Shown here: positions 38,676 to 52,639 of the stretch, in pieces
Position numbering within the stretch: position 1 is the first letter of the stretch
Layout of the letters: the number at the start of each line of letters is the position of its first letter
NCBI GenBank assembly: GCA_949126835.1
Contig: OX421496.1
Location: 16,262,844 to 16,326,843 of the forward strand
Origin: Anisus vortex
Taxonomy: Eukaryota; Mollusca; Gastropoda; Planorbidae
Reading direction: 5' to 3'
Length of the DNA stretch: 64,000 nt
Notes under the pieces: generated by a model
Told to the model about the DNA's origin: nothing
Databases searched by the model: none
What the model saw: the letters and a program-made list of their open reading frames with translations, nothing else
Program-made: the position numbers and the translations under genes

Positions 38676-41600
38676 ATTGACGTAAGAGACATCCCGGAAT
38701 GACAAAACTAGAAGTAGAAAGGCAGCAATGGGCTAACACTAGCCTTTTCCAACACAAACACAAAGAACCACATCTATGTACAGTGACATACACAGACACT
38801 CTTAGAATAAGTAGTCATACACACACATACAAACTCAAGTAGACTTTGATATAGAAATTAAAGGACCATACAGTCGCCAGTTCCACACAAGTTTACAGGA
38901 ATGAAAGGGAGGGGGGGTCGGGCTTTTCTATGCCTTCTTTGGAGGGATATCAAACCGGAACAATACTAGAACAACAACAACTTAGTTGTGTATGATGGTG
39001 CCCTGGGGCGCGGGAGGGTGGTGGCGGGATGGTGGCTGTGGCCAGAACTAGCACCAACAACAAGCGAGCTAATGGCGTGGAAGTGCGTGCAAAAAAGCTT
39101 TGTCAACGTCTAATACAAGATGCAATTTCCAATAATTGGATGGCGGGGGGAAAATATCCCATTTAGTCACGGACAAGCAGGGTCAATCTTACTTCCCATT
39201 GTTGAGCTGGGTAGCAAATGGAAAGGGAGAGAGAGAGAGAGAGAGAGAGAAAAAAACGAGATATCTGACGTGATATAAAAAGTCTTCCAACTTGAAGAAG
39301 AAGAAGAAGAAGAAAAAAGAGAATAATATAAAGAAAAATAACAACAATTGTAAACCCTCGTGTGTTGTGATGTGTAAAGAGTTATGTTGAGACTGAACGA
39401 ATGGACAAATGGATTCGGCCTAATGCCACGTACAAAGACCCGTGTTCAGGTCTCTAATGGACCAATAAATGGAGCTGAAGACAACGAAAGTGGACTCCAA
39501 TCATTTATCTGCTGGAAGCGAGAGATGTAAAGAGAGAGGGGGGTGGGGTGTGGGCGCGGGTACGCTGGATAAAATTACAACGTTGAACAGGAGGTTATTA
39601 AATGTTGCATGGCCAACATGTTGTTTGATGTACTCTACCACCAGTGGAGAAGTGTGTCTGGCGCTGACACATCATTCTTGAAAGACTGCCATTATATAGT
39701 GAGTGGCCTGTATCTCTGACGGGTGCATTAAGACTTAAGAGAAGAGTGGTGGGGATCGTAAAGTGAACAGAATAAAAACAAGATAGCTTCCTGAAAGAGA
39801 GTTCTTGAAATACATCTGGTTGAAATGGAGAGAGAGAGAAAACTGCACAAGGATCACAGAGCCGTACTTAGTGGTCAAGTGCAATTTTGTATTTTTTCTT
39901 TACATAGTTTCACATACTATACTGGTCTGTGTAACAAACTTACGTGGCTTACAGCACCATTTCAAAGCACTTATTTATGTGTCTATATTTGCCATCAATC
40001 ATTAAATATCCAAACTCTTAACCTTGCTCGTCTCTAACAGTGAAAACTGGGGATTCGCCTCTTTGTGATCGAAGGATGTACACGAATCGTATAAGTTGGC
40101 ATCCGTTAGCTAGATATAAATAAAAGCGGCTCGTAACACAATTCCAATTAACTCTGCTTCACTAGCTTGACAACCAAGATTGTATGAGAAAAAGTACATT
40201 GGCACTGTATAATTTCACTCTTTGAATGTTATTGAATGTTAAAAATAAATATAATAAAAAAACAGCAACCCTTTCGATACCTTTTACTTTTTGCCTGGAT
40301 AATGGAGACTTTAAAATTCTAAACTGCTAATCAATAGCTTTCGAAGTTAGCGCTGTCCATTAGAACAATCCATCCAATTCTACAACAGCACGGTATGAAT
40401 ACAAATCCGGCGTGGGGATCTCGGCCTTGACAAACTCAGGTAAACTCTACGGTCTTGAACACAAGTCAGACAAGTCTAGTTATGACTCAATACAATAGTA
40501 AGAACAACAGTAACGCAAAAGTTATAATTTTAAGATCTTGGTAAAGTAAGTACAAGTAAAGTACCCCCCCCCCCTTCCCACACCCACGGTCAGACCAATG
40601 TGATCTATAGAGCCTGGAAGCAACGTTCACAAGTAAGGTAGTGTGGGTTATTTATTCACACAGAAAAAGAAGAGGGAATGTATATTGGGCGTGGGGAAAA
40701 CACATACAGACCCCCTTTTACAGTAAAAAAGAAACAAACTTGAAACAATTCGATTCATCAATAGATGACCAGCTTTCTTCCTTTTATTTCTTCACTGTCA
40801 AGGGATACAGTTTCATGCTAGTTATTGCTCTGTCAACAATGCGTCATGAAAGCCCTAGAATCAAAATAGAATAACATATAGTCTTTCTAATGTAATCTGC
40901 CTGTCACGGATAAGGAACGTGAATGATGCTTATTGTGGCACTTTATCAATGAGAAAAACCACACACTATTGCCAGCCAATCGCAACGTCCATCTTCATTA
41001 GCCGAGTTCGGGTCATCGCTGGCATATTCTGTATAGGAAATATCGCTGCAATGAGATAAGCCAAAGACAGCCGAGCTGCACCGATGGTTGATTTCCTGCA
41101 GGAAGTCATTCAGAATTGGAATGGAGAGGAAAATTAATCAACTCGTTGTCAGCCATGATGGTCTTTATCGAGACATAAAGACATCCCACCATATTGTCAT
41201 TTATAATCATAACATTGCACCATCGATTTGTCACTTATTTAAAAAATGATATTTTGATCTTCTTATATAAAGTGCCAATGTGTAAAAATATTTTACAGAC
41301 ACTTTAGTAATGATACTTCAAGTGAGTGGAAGATCAGGTTTCTTTATTTATACAAATGGTAAGTCCTCTGCATGCAAGACTTATGACACAACAAAGTGTA
41401 CATTGCCCATACCAATAGTAAGATGTAACACAAATTCAATTACTAGTGGCCGACATTTTATATATTTGTACACTTGTTCAATAAACAAACTAGACAAACT
41501 AAACTAAAAAGCAAATCATTGTGGGCTCTGTAATTGGTGTTACATTCACTTCTACCGAAGATTGAATACAAAAACTGTTTACAAACATTAACCAGTCGTT

Positions 41601-43508
41601 GTTCTATTTTCAAGCTCATAATCTTAAAGTTACATTACCATGTTATTGCAACACACATTTAGTATCACATTTATAGTATTAATTTTTTTATAAAACGTGC
41701 AATCTAGATGTTATTCACAATATAGTTCAGTTATTTTAACATTGAAAGCTGTATTTCTATTGTTATGTCTAAACGTGTACCTTGTTAATTGTGTTTTCCT
41801 TATCTTGTATTGACTTTACTTAAAAAAAAACACTTTATCTTTTAGTTTTGTTATCTTTCCATCGAGTCTCCACTATCTGCATTGGAGACAGTTTCGGATC
41901 GCGTGTTCTGCGAGTAGCCAACACCAGGAAATGGCAAGGCATCATCTTTTCATGACGTCAGAGGAACCGTCACGACGGGAACCTTTGGCCAACCATCAAT
42001 CAAAGTTCACCGGATGTTTTCCGACATATTTGTCTTGCATTGCGCCATCACTTCTAGACGGCCATTCTCTCTACTCTCGTTCTTCTCTTTCTCGCTCTCA
42101 CTCTTTCTCTCGTACGCACACAGGCGCGCACGTGTGTAATGTTAATTACTTCAAGTTATATCTATATATAACAACTACATAAAAAAGGGCTTAGCCATCA
42201 GACTTTCTATCTTATAGATTTCGATGAACAAACGACAAATTGACAAGCCCAGACCGTGTAAAAAGTGCAGAGAAAATTTCTTTGGGGTTTGCTGCACGGG
42301 TTTGATGGACATGAACACAGCCTCTACAGTCTGCGACCCTTGAACCCAAAGATGGCCAATAAAAAAAATATATAAAAAACAGTAAATAGCCTTCTTCGTC
42401 GTTTACAATGTCTAGTTGGGGGAATAGAACGTCGAGTAACATTACGTGTAATGAACTGCACATAGTAAGTAGTCAATGAAAATTAATGGAAGTGACATAG
42501 ACTGGAGAATGGAATTGTGTGGTTATTATTATTATTATTTCTTTGTATGTGCATTGTTATGGAAATGGTAACAGTGCACTTTAAACATAGATAGGACAGT
42601 GTTATAATAGTAAATGGATGAAAAATGATAGTCACAAAGCGAATAACATAAACGCCGACTAAGACATAGCAGCAGAAAATTATGTAGCAGGTGCAAAGTA
42701 AACATACAAGTTAACATAACTAGAGACACGATACAAAATGTTAAGGATACTAGTAATACTGTATTTTGTTCTATATCAAAGCCTATTGATAAGCAAGTCA
42801 AAATCAGATTTCTTATAGTGGATAACAAAAACAATATAGACTAGAAAAAAAAATTAAAAAAGGCAATGTACAATGCACAAAGTAGAGAAACGAAACAAAT
42901 AGTCCTAAAATAAAACAGGTCAATAGATAACAAAACACAAAAACGGCAACACTACTAACACGAGTCACTAAACCAGTCCATCTACGTCAAATATTTAACA
43001 ACTGGAAACGTGTCCGATCCATACATTCAAGTCTCAGGGAGACTGCAACAAAGGCCGACTTTTTCGGTCACTAGAAATCCCAGACCAAGCCGCTTAGCAC
43101 GATACAGTAAATCTTAAAATCGTATTCAGCGCTACCGTCTTCGTTAAATACTAATGGCGTCCACTGATGACCATTCCGACTGAGGCGGCCCGGGCTTGGA
43201 CAAATGTCCGCCTAATCTGCAACGTCCATAGCTGACCAATTACCCTGGGACCTTTCGCACACCAACACTCCACCCCACTCCACACACACAACGCTCCACA
43301 ACGACCACACAAAAAAAAGGAGAAGACTGACAATCAAAGCTAGGTTTTTATACTATATAGTCGACTGGGTGGTACATTGGTAGAGTACAATGTAAACAAC
43401 ACGCTGGTATGACAAAGATATATTCTATAGTGAATCTATAGACTACAGCTTTAAGAAAAATGGGAGGCGTAATTAAAAAATAAACTTGATATAAACAAAA
43501 TTGTAGAG
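38676..43508. other. Gene-poor stretch with scattered GC-richer patches
   Basis: No coding region supported. It includes a (GA)n run at 39227-39250, a GAA run near 39297, and a GC-richer patch at about 40950-41110 that is not open in any frame. These patches might be regulatory, but nothing in the sequence alone proves it. Confidence 0.35.
39227..39250. repeat. (GA)n microsatellite
   Basis: Simple alternating GA run. Confidence 0.95.
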
Positions 43509-43575
43509 CGGATGAGCATATGACGCAATAATCTTTTATTATAGAAGGAGCGTCTGTATATATAAGATAAAGAGT
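43509..43575. repeat. Dispersed repeat, copy B of three
   Basis: cggatgagcatatgacgcaa and tatagaaggagcgtctg match the copies at 31916-32010 and 55290-55370. Confidence 0.5.
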
Positions 43576-44719
43576 TATGTCTACACACACACATCAAATA
43601 CATGTAATTTTTAAAAATCTAAAATACATCTTGTTTGTTGTCACAATATATGGTAAGATAAAAACCACCCTTTAAAAATGATTGACCGTCAGAGACTATA
43701 CAGTTAACATTACATTACACCAAGAAAAACTTGCTTCAATGTCCTTTATATCAACTTTTTAAGGAAAAAAATATTCTTCTTTAATCAAGGTTTTTCTAAC
43801 GCCGTAAGGTAATGTTAGAGATTTGAAGAAAAAAAAGAGAAATTTCCGTCACATTAAAAAAAAAACAGTTTTTTTTTTGTCTATGCTTGATTAGCGTTTC
43901 TAAGCATACTGTATGGTTGCACGGGAGAATAATAAGCCCAGAATCATAATAATTGACCAGATCCAAAGAAATTTCTCTAATGTATACAGTTTATAATATA
44001 ATTACAAAAAAAAGTTTCAACAGGGAAGTTGAAGAATGCCAAAGAAAAGAGAAAAATATATAATATTAGAAGTTGAGCATCATTGAGTGGCATGAATCAA
44101 CAAGATTTTCCAACAAATTAGCATAATGCCTTTAGAAGATATACAATTTGTGTTGGTTGCTCTGGACAAGTTCATTTACAAAAAAGATATGACGCAGTTG
44201 CATGAAAACTATGAGAGTGGTTCAGATTGAACACAATGTCTACCACTGAGCTATGTATACTTGGAGCGCTCAATCACAGCAATTATCGAAGAAATTGCAG
44301 ACTTTTATGTATAGATAAGTGAACCCCAGTAAGAAGGCCGATTGAACTCGGAAATACATACAATTAAATGAGGACTTTATGATCTTGTTTTAAATACTGT
44401 AAATTTTAATAAATATCGTAATATAGTACAGGAATTATTATTTTTAAGTAAATGTCACTGAGCTATACAACTTGAATATTAATAATAATAATGCTTGTAT
44501 AGTGCATATCCCGTTGAGGAAAGTGTTTAAATTTTATGTATTTCAGTGTCAAATTGGCCATCTTACTATAGTTCACTTATCTATATACAAGAGTCTGCAT
44601 TTTCTCCACATTTTTATTCTTTACTGTAAGTGATTGCTCAGTCCATGTATATCAAGCTCAGTGATGTCTACACTAAGCATACTATTTTTTGTGTTATTTA
44701 TTGTTATTTCATCACCAAG

Positions 44720-44900
44720 CCCTCGGACGGCCATTCAGAAAGTCTCACTTTCGAATCCAGGTTGAAATGTCATGTTTTTTCCTCGTGTCTGGGTGGGTGT
44801 ACTGAGTCTACCCAGCTCCAAATGGTATTTAAAACTAGGAAAAGTTGGGGAAAATGTAAAGGTGACTGAATTTTGCGCTGGTGACAATTCCCCCCCTTCC
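44720..44900 (+). repeat. tRNA-derived SINE-like fragment
   Basis: A B-box-like ctttcgaatccagg near 44749-44762 is preceded by a degraded tRNA-like part and followed by a body with gtactgagtctacccagctc. Shorter and more decayed than the 1501-1745 element; possibly a different family. Confidence 0.45.
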
Positions 44901-44959
44901 ACCTCCCCTCCTTGTTGTATGCCTAAAAAAATCCAACACTGCTTCACTAGCCCAATGAA

Positions 44960-46190
44960 ACAACATGGCCTAAAATGGCGACTTTTGAGGAAATAAGAAA
45001 AGAGAACGCGCACAGCACAATCAATGGCATATCTCTATGTAACTAACACATGAATATAAGAGGATGATAGAACAAGAAAATGAGGATAAAGAGAGAGAGT
45101 GTGAGAGAGTCACCACTGAACAAATACAGATAGGGAACTAATATAAAAGAGTTGACACGGGAGAGATGTGCGAGCATCCCTAGCACATACATTGGAAGGG
45201 ACGGGAAGGGGGAAGCCAGATTAAGTAAAGCCCCTGAGGTTGTACATGACTATAGAAAGAAGGCCAATATTCACTTGCTGTAGACCAGTTCAAGCCCAGG
45301 GCAATCTTTTTTCCCTGGGTAAAAACAAGAAGAGCTTTTTGTAGATTTATGACATAGCCAAACTACGTTATACTAGGATTCAATAGGATGCGGTCAAAAT
45401 GTGTGTCTCCATATTCCATATTACAAAAAATAATTTTAACAATAAACGGATACAGTCTACATTTATTTAACTTGTTATATAGCTGCCACAAAAAAGTAAT
45501 TGACAGATCAAAGACCTATCATTTCCAAAGGTATCATCGGTTATATATATGCTATAATAACGTAGGCCTATTATTGGAGCGATACCTGTTAACAACTTGT
45601 ACACTTTATAAATCAGAAACAAAATTTCAAACATTCGCAAAATGAACGCGTGTCTAGATAATTGTTGTGGCAATATCATGAAAGAAACAAGATTCATTTA
45701 TTACTTTTTTCTGCGACAGTTTGTAGTAAATATCACTCAATCAACTATCTCACACGAGTTGTCACATAATACATGCTAAACGGAGTATCGATTCAAACAT
45801 AGGGGCCATCATTCTAAAAGTCCATCAGTCTATAAACCACCAACCAAGAAAGACAACAGTTCAGTGCACTTATTACATCTTCAATACAAAAGCGTTTAGC
45901 AGGTAGGCTACTGCTTAGATATTCAAAACATCAGCGCGTAACAACTTTATAAAGTGTAATCTTGAAATTGTTTGTTAAACACACAAAAAAACATATTAAT
46001 TCTAAAACAGTATGTATTTCAAACTCAAACCTTTTATAAAATAAATGGGAATATATCAAAATGCATTCAAAGTAAATAGAAGATTGTTCTTAACCTCCCA
46101 AATAATGATCCCAAAAAACAACCACAAAAAATGAATTAGTTTGTATCAAGTAAAAAACGGTTGACAATTTGAACACAAGTGTCTACTCAC
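44960..46190. other. Non-coding, nothing recognised
   Basis: AT-rich, no supported exon or repeat family. Confidence 0.4.
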
Positions 46191-46229
46191 CACATCCAAT
46201 ATTTTCAAGAGAATGATAAACACAATCAT
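46191..46229 (-). CDS. Candidate first coding exon of the synaptophysin-family gene
   Basis: The - strand ATG at 46227-46229 opens MIVFIILLKILDV, followed at once by a strong donor GTGAGTAG in phase 0. That is the phase needed by the exon at 22098-22213, which starts VLSIFAFAT. The join LLKILDV+VLSIFAFAT parallels FVKVLQW+VFAIFAFAT of vertebrate synaptophysin and the short hydrophobic N terminus of a synaptoporin isoform. Against it: a 24-kb intron, and the absence of the usual Pro-x-Gly-Phe before the helix. The frame stays open upstream, so the true start could differ. Confidence 0.25.
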
Positions 46230-47695
46230 TGCAAAACTGAACTGTTCCAAGGAACACCGGCAACAATCTTGGTATTTATCCAAAAAAGCATTCCAAGTGT
46301 AATTTAGAACATAAAAACCATTGAAAGAACTAGATATCCAGATTGTCAAATGCCATTATCCAACGGCGAGAAAGTAAAATACACGCACATTTCGGCACAT
46401 TTCTGGCATAAAGTCAATTGGTGTACAAGAATTTAAACTATTGTCAGTTTTTAACGTGGAAAAAAACGGAAAAGAATGCACCAGTATCATAAGTATAGAT
46501 AGCGGGGTAGTTGATGTTGATGGGATCTCTTCAAATTCAGCGTAGCAGTGTTAACATTGTCACCAACATACTAATAACGCTGTTCAGAAATGACAAATGT
46601 ATAGCAAGTTGCCCTCTTGCGACATCTAATCTTACATACTGAGTGTTGCCAGAGACATTGAGTCAACAGGATATCGGTAAATATCTAAAGACCCTGAATT
46701 CTTGGTCAGAATTTTAAAATGGAGCTTAAAAGTTGTAAAGAAAACCATATCTCCAAGTCTCTCATTAAGCTGAGCTGAGAAAGACTCTTTCATCAAGCCC
46801 TGGGGACACTAAGTTTTATGCCGCCCATTATTTTCATAAAGTTGTTTTTTTAATGCGTTTTTTTTTAATATCAATTTCTTGAAACATTTCAATTGAAACA
46901 AAAAAGAAAGGGCTAAACAAGCGTGGTGAAAAATATCAATTTAGTCAATGAGTGTTATGCTCCGTAGTACAACGGGCCTTTCTGTTCGGTTTAAACTGTT
47001 GTATACAATTTAAAGACTAATGGGTTTGAAAAATCACAAAACTGCAAACTCCATGCATTGTTCAAGAATGTGAAAAAATTCGAAATGAATTGCGTGAGAT
47101 CTGCGAGAAACATAGTTAATCACCACGTGGTTAAGGCACGTGTAAATCCAGTCAATGTTGTACTCACACACTAATGTTGTCATGAACAGAAGACACCGGG
47201 CCGCCCCATCGCTCAGCCATTATCTTGTCTACATGGCACGAGTGAACCACTAAGTCTGCTTTATGAAGCCAACTAGTCCAGAAATACATCCATTTTTTTT
47301 TAGTCAACTAATGGCATCAAATCAATAAAAAAATATATTTCAAGTGAAACAAAAAAAAATCTCAATAAATTATGTATTCCGCATCCGCAGCTCAACAAGA
47401 AAAGCTTATATACTTTTGTGTAGATACATACTCTTTAGCCAACACACAAATGGAAAGTGTCCAACGTTGTAGTATTTTTGTGTGTGCACATGTATTAAAC
47501 CAGGTGGAAATAACTCACGTCCTCTTTGATGAACATATACACGAATTACTTCCCTTTAAGATAGGCGCGAGCGGGCTCGTATTAATCAATAGCTTGACCG
47601 ACGTATCGCTTTTGTCATAAGGGCAAATAATTCAATTTGCACCCCTGCGAATTATCGTACATTTCAATGATTTCTCAATCCAGTCTTCTTCTTCT
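46230..47695. other. Non-coding, nothing recognised
   Basis: AT-rich with a GC-richer patch around 47.1-47.25 kb. No exon supported. Confidence 0.4.
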
Positions 47696-48004
47696 CTATA
47701 TATTTGTATACTGTGTTTTGTTTTTATCCTCAACACCAATTATGGGATGTTGACCAGAGCACAATGCGAGGAGCAGCGCGATGCCACAACGTGAGAGACA
47801 AAAGGCTGGCAGGAACAACTTGCTCTCTAGCGCCGGCATCAAGATAGGGGCGCCTCCCCCGCCCCCCTTGCTCAGTCTCTGACACCATCTGTCCTCATAA
47901 ATAGCCCTTCCGTCAGAATCCAAACAGAACGTGTTTACCCCGGAAGCGATCAATGCAAAGTATCTGATAAACAAAACAAATGTGACGGTATATTTTAGAA
48001 ACAT
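47696..48004 (-). CDS. Small possible secreted protein, unrecognised
   Basis: A 102-codon - strand frame from ATG. Residues 1-24 (MFLKYTVTFVLFIRYFALIA) look like a signal peptide. Then follow FCLDSDGRAIYEDRWCQRLS, a GGGGG run, and a Cys-containing hydrophobic part (CLSRCGIALLLALCSGQHP). The coding segment is much richer in GC than its flanks. C..DGR.Y..RW.C recalls the start of von Willebrand C-type modules, but too little is present to assign it. No splice or promoter evidence. Confidence 0.3.
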   Translation of the reverse strand: MFLKYTVTFVLFIRYFALIASGVNTFCLDSDGRAIYEDRWCQRLSKGGGGGAPILMPALESKLFLPAFCLSRCGIALLLALCSGQHPIIGVEDKNKTQYTNI

Positions 48005-48032
48005 TTATTTTCTCTAGATTTCACCAAACGCC

Positions 48033-48317
48033 AAAGACTATAAGATGGACCGCTTGCTCTATTTTTAGAGCATATATGTTCTTTTTCCGTGCGCATCCAA
48101 TAACGCTGTCTTAAATTACTTCTACGCTCCTACGTTTGCCTAAATGTTTCCGCTTTATACACACTTTCGATTTTAATTTTTCGTTGAGAAAATCATAGCG
48201 ATTAAATAAAACGGAAGTGTACAGTGCAAAAGGGAATCGGAAATTCCGAAAAGAAGTCGTTCGAGTCCTCAAATAGCAGAAATATTAATGCAAGCGGTCC
48301 ATCTTATTATAGTCTTT
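48033..48317. mobile_element. MITE with AAAGACTATA-type TIRs
   Basis: The left end aaagactataagatggacc continues with gcttgc. The right end gcaagcggtccatcttatta continues with tagtcttt. Together they form inverted repeats of about 25-28 bases; the right one has one extra TAA. At about 285 bp it has no ORF. A solo end occurs at 24625-24650. The TSD is not resolved. Confidence 0.85.
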
Positions 48318-48739
48318 TCAAAAACGTATACAAGTTCACTAAAAGTAAGCATTAGTGGTAATTAGCCGTACCGACATACCAATCAACCTACAAGAAGTAT
48401 TTTTGTTAAATCCACCAGAAAAACTAAAACAGGAATTTAATAAAGGTACATCGACCAATAGAATAAGTATTAGGTAAACTGTTCGTCAGTACCTGAAGAT
48501 AATTGCTATAAATTATCTTTTAAAACGGAAGACAGGTATAGTCTGCAGTCTTTAACAAACAATTACTGACCCATATTTTTTTTCCACAACAATAACAAAT
48601 TTGTAATGTAATAAATGATAATATAGCCCTCACAAAAAACAAAAAAAAAAAAGATAATAAAATATAATAACTGTAATAATTATAGATATTTATAGTTTAT
48701 GGTGTCTTTAATTGCTGGTTATTTCGTCAGTACCGAAAC

Positions 48740-48915
48740 TTGACAGTCATAGGAAGACAGGGAGAGTTAGGGAAAGTAAGAGGGAGCGAGTTACAGAAAA
48801 GGGAAAAGAGAAGAAGTGTGTGTGAGAGAAAGAGAGTTTTAAAAGAGAGAGCGAGAAAGAATCATAGAAAGAAGAGTGCGAGAGACAAAGTGAGAGAGAG
48901 AAAGAGAGAGAAGAT
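48740..48915. repeat. GA-rich purine tract
   Basis: Irregular purine-rich sequence. The Arg/Lys/Glu-rich open frame through it is a composition artefact. Confidence 0.7.
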
Positions 48916-49019
48916 GACTCCTTTTACAATTCCTATGTTTAAATATACTAAGACTCTTAAGCTCGGCTACTAGTGTGTGATATCGTCAGGATTAACAAAC
49001 ACTCTCCTACTTAAGACTC

Positions 49020-49420
49020 ACACACCAATGCGCACCCCGTCCTCAAATACTCAACACCAACCCCCGCGGGCCACACATACAAACAATGCATTTTAATCCC
49101 AAGGTCTTATTACAGCGGTCTACCGACGCCCACGCTCAGACTACTCGAGTCTCTCTGAATTGCCAAGTCTACTGTGATGGCACAAAGGGCCCCGTGGAAA
49201 CCTCGCTTTGATTACAGGGTTTCTAGTTGTGCCGGCCAGTGAACTCGCTAACGGTGTCTGATCGAGTTGACTACAAGTGGCACTCCCAGGGCAGGACTCC
49301 AATTATAAGAGATTCCACTCCAATGGTCACCCCCTCCAATGATTGATCCGGGAACTAGGTAGATACAATCAAAACATTCGGGACAAGATTAGCGGACAGT
49401 AAAGAAAAGGCCACTGACCG
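49020..49420. other. GC-richer non-coding island
   Basis: About 400 bases with roughly balanced composition and complex sequence, closed in all frames by stops. It looks unlike its AT-rich neighbours and unlike the repeats here. Possible regulatory or conserved non-coding DNA, but this is inference only. Confidence 0.25.
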
Positions 49421-52400
49421 CAGTGACAGAACCATCTTCATGCCGGCATAATTATTCTTGCTATCTCCTCAACGGCGTAGCTATGCCACTGTTTGGATAT
49501 TTGTTACAGAGGGAACACTTGGTGGGTGTCTTGTTTATCTAAAAAAAACAAGTATGGTACTTGTTTACAGACAGCTTAAATCCAAATAATTTAAGTTAAT
49601 AAGCACGTCCATAACACACGATGCAATCCCCGTTGAATTTAGTCTTATCCAAGTTACAAATAAAATGCATATGACAATATATGACCTAAAAACATAATCC
49701 CACTTTTAAGCTCAATAGGAATAGGGTCATATTTTAGAAAATGACCGCCGTTCATTGTCTACATTGTTTTTCGACAAGTTCAATGGCAAAAAAATATACA
49801 CATTTCTATAACTACTTCACACAGGTATTCTTGCACATAAAATTGTTATGTTGATATTCAAATAATGTTGTCAGGATATACAGAGTAGTTTAATTGAAGA
49901 ATGTTAGAAAACAACAATCTATGTATTACTAATGAAAAATGATATCCGATCCCCAGACAAAGTCCTTAAATTAGAAATCAATGTACAATCAATGCAGTTC
50001 GAGGACAATCTGTATACAACCTGACCATACCAACAGCATCCACACACAGAGAGAGGAAGAGAGGGGGGAGGGGGGGAGGGAAGGGGGGAGGGAGGGAGAA
50101 CAAGTATGAGAAGAAACATGTTGCAGTCAAGAGAAGAACTGTCAATCAAAGACATGTTTTACCCTCAAAACATGTCTTATACATTCTTATACAGCAGCCA
50201 CAAACGCTCGGCTCTTGAAATTATTATTTTTGCTGGAACGAAAAAAACTTAGTTTTCTACAGCTGTCAACAAATGCATTGTTGCACAGAAAGCAAACCTA
50301 AAATTTGAGATTGATTGATATACTCCAAACAAACAGATCAGAAAAACGGCTTTAACTGTAGAAGGCTGTACATGGAAATACCCCGGAGCAGAGATAAATT
50401 ATACTCTCTGTGAGCATTTCAACTATTTGATATATATTCTTGGCTTTCTGTAATTGAATGAGATGCTGGAAGTATTTCTCTATTCAATCCTTTGAATGCT
50501 TTGCAGGGTTTGAGTTATTCAGAAAAAAAAGCACAATGAAAATTGGGGTTGATTCAATTATGGTTTTGCTCTTCATATACAACGACCAAGCTGAACAATA
50601 TCATTTATAAACAACCACAGATAAAACAACAATACAACAATTAACACATGCAAACCAATATTATTCCTAACATAATCTCCCTGTCAACATTCAACGCCTT
50701 AATCAATAAACTCCAACAGCAGAATTCAGCATTATATTACACACACACACAGACACACACACACAATAATTACATTTTAATTACCACTCATAATGAACTA
50801 ATCCAATTAGCTGGCGGTAAAACACAAATCAATTCGCAAGGACGTGTTTAAGAAAACATCACCGCCCCCCCCCCCTTTTTTTTAGAGCTGGGGCCACAGC
50901 GTGGCCTGGCGTTAAATTATTGACAACCCTGCAGACGTCTTGTGGGAATGCAATGTTTCGCTTGACCCAAGCTGCACAATAAACTCCAGGCACGAGAGAC
51001 AATGGGGAAGAGAAAAGTGGAGGGAGGAATGGGGGGGGGAGGGAGGGGTGGACTCACGACATAGTCGGTGTACTGAATGCATCTATCCCAGAAGACATCT
51101 ATTGAAGCAGTCCAATAGACACACGCATTTATAATAAATAAACAGCCTGGAGCATGTTTACATAAACTTAATTGTTATAAAATTATAAATTACCATTTCA
51201 AAGAAAACTATAAACAAAGTAAACCGCTGAAGATTAACAATTATTAATTTATAATATTAGAAAAATTATATATTGTATTTATTTGCTTTAAAAACATAAA
51301 CAATTATTAATTAGAAATATTAAAAAAATTATTAATTGTCTGTTTTTGCTTTAAAAACACAGTGGGTCTTTTTCTCTAAAGAAATCAATATTAAACATGA
51401 TAATAAATGATTTAAAATGTGCCGAAAGAATGAAATATTTTTGTTAATACCCAAGAAAATAAATAATATTACATTTGGCCTCTTGTTCACACACATTATC
51501 AAGTATCATTGATTTCTATAAAAAAAAAAAATTCACAACTTCCAAAAAGCCGTTGCAGCTGTTGAACTTCACGAAGTCTTTTTAAAAAATATTTTCTCAG
51601 GTTCATTAAAAAAAAAAAAAAAAAACAAGAAGATAAAATAATCTTTTACACACATGTAATACGTAGAAACGTTGGTTCTATGCCTTCTACAACACTTACA
51701 TTCATATTTAATCATCCTTACATTCCCGGCTAGAGTTTTCAGTCAATGTGCCTGAAGGCATCATTAAACTTTACTTTTGGTAAGTCTTACTTTAGGTACA
51801 TGCAGTTCTTCTACGTGGCATAGCAGTCTTGTACAGTGTAATTTTTTTTACTGCAAATAATGACGTACGAATTGAACAGGCGTATGTTACACGTAGAAGT
51901 TATTGATTTTTTTTTTTGTAAGTGATTTTTAAATGACGTTTTTCTTCTCCAAACTTCTCTATTCCATTCCGTTATTCTGCAGCGACTATCATATGGCATT
52001 CCGTTCTTAGAACTGTTTAGAAATCTCCACCCACGATAAAAGTCTTTACCGCATACTTCTGTCAGTACTTCTCCCTTTAAAAGTAAACTTACTAGCAAAC
52101 CATTGCCAGAGAGATTTGCTGTTTCTATGTTATAGAGTTCTCACAGGGTCATTTCTCATGAATATGAAATTAAGACAATGCAGTCATTTGGGTCTGGTAA
52201 ATCATACACGGCTATATCAAGGCCCATGAAATATGTGTGAGTTGCAGATGATTAGTGAATGAAATACACAATGGGTAACTCAAATTCAAGTCTTTATTAT
52301 AAAAATTTAGAATTCTTAGAATTATAACTTATTATAAGAACAATACTAGAATAGTAAATGATTGTCACGGGAAAAAATGTAACTTATAACTAAATGTCCA

Positions 52401-52500
52401 TATATAGATAGGATCACATTGTATTAGACGTAAAAACCTATCATTTGTAAATCACAAAGTAAAGGTTCATACAAGGACATAAATAGCCAATGGGTCCATT
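49421..52500. other. Non-coding, simple-repeat rich
   Basis: Purine and G-rich runs at about 50045-50100 and 51000-51045, a (CA)n at about 50740-50765, and poly(A) runs near 51610. No gene supported. Confidence 0.4.
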
Positions 52501-52507
52501 GAACACT

Positions 52508-52521
52508 CACACACACACACA

Positions 52522-52566
<45 letters not shown>
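52508..52566. repeat. (CA)n(CT)n(CA)n compound microsatellite
   Basis: Adjacent CA, CT and CA runs. Confidence 0.95.
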
Positions 52567-52567
<1 letters not shown>

Positions 52568-52639
52568 AACCCACAAACTTCCTGGATAAATCTGCAATAA
52601 AACGACGGTTTTTATTAACCTCCCCCCCCCCCCCTTCAT

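Noticed and set aside
48740..48973. 77-codon Arg/Lys/Glu frame
   Set aside because: Caused by a purine-rich tract.
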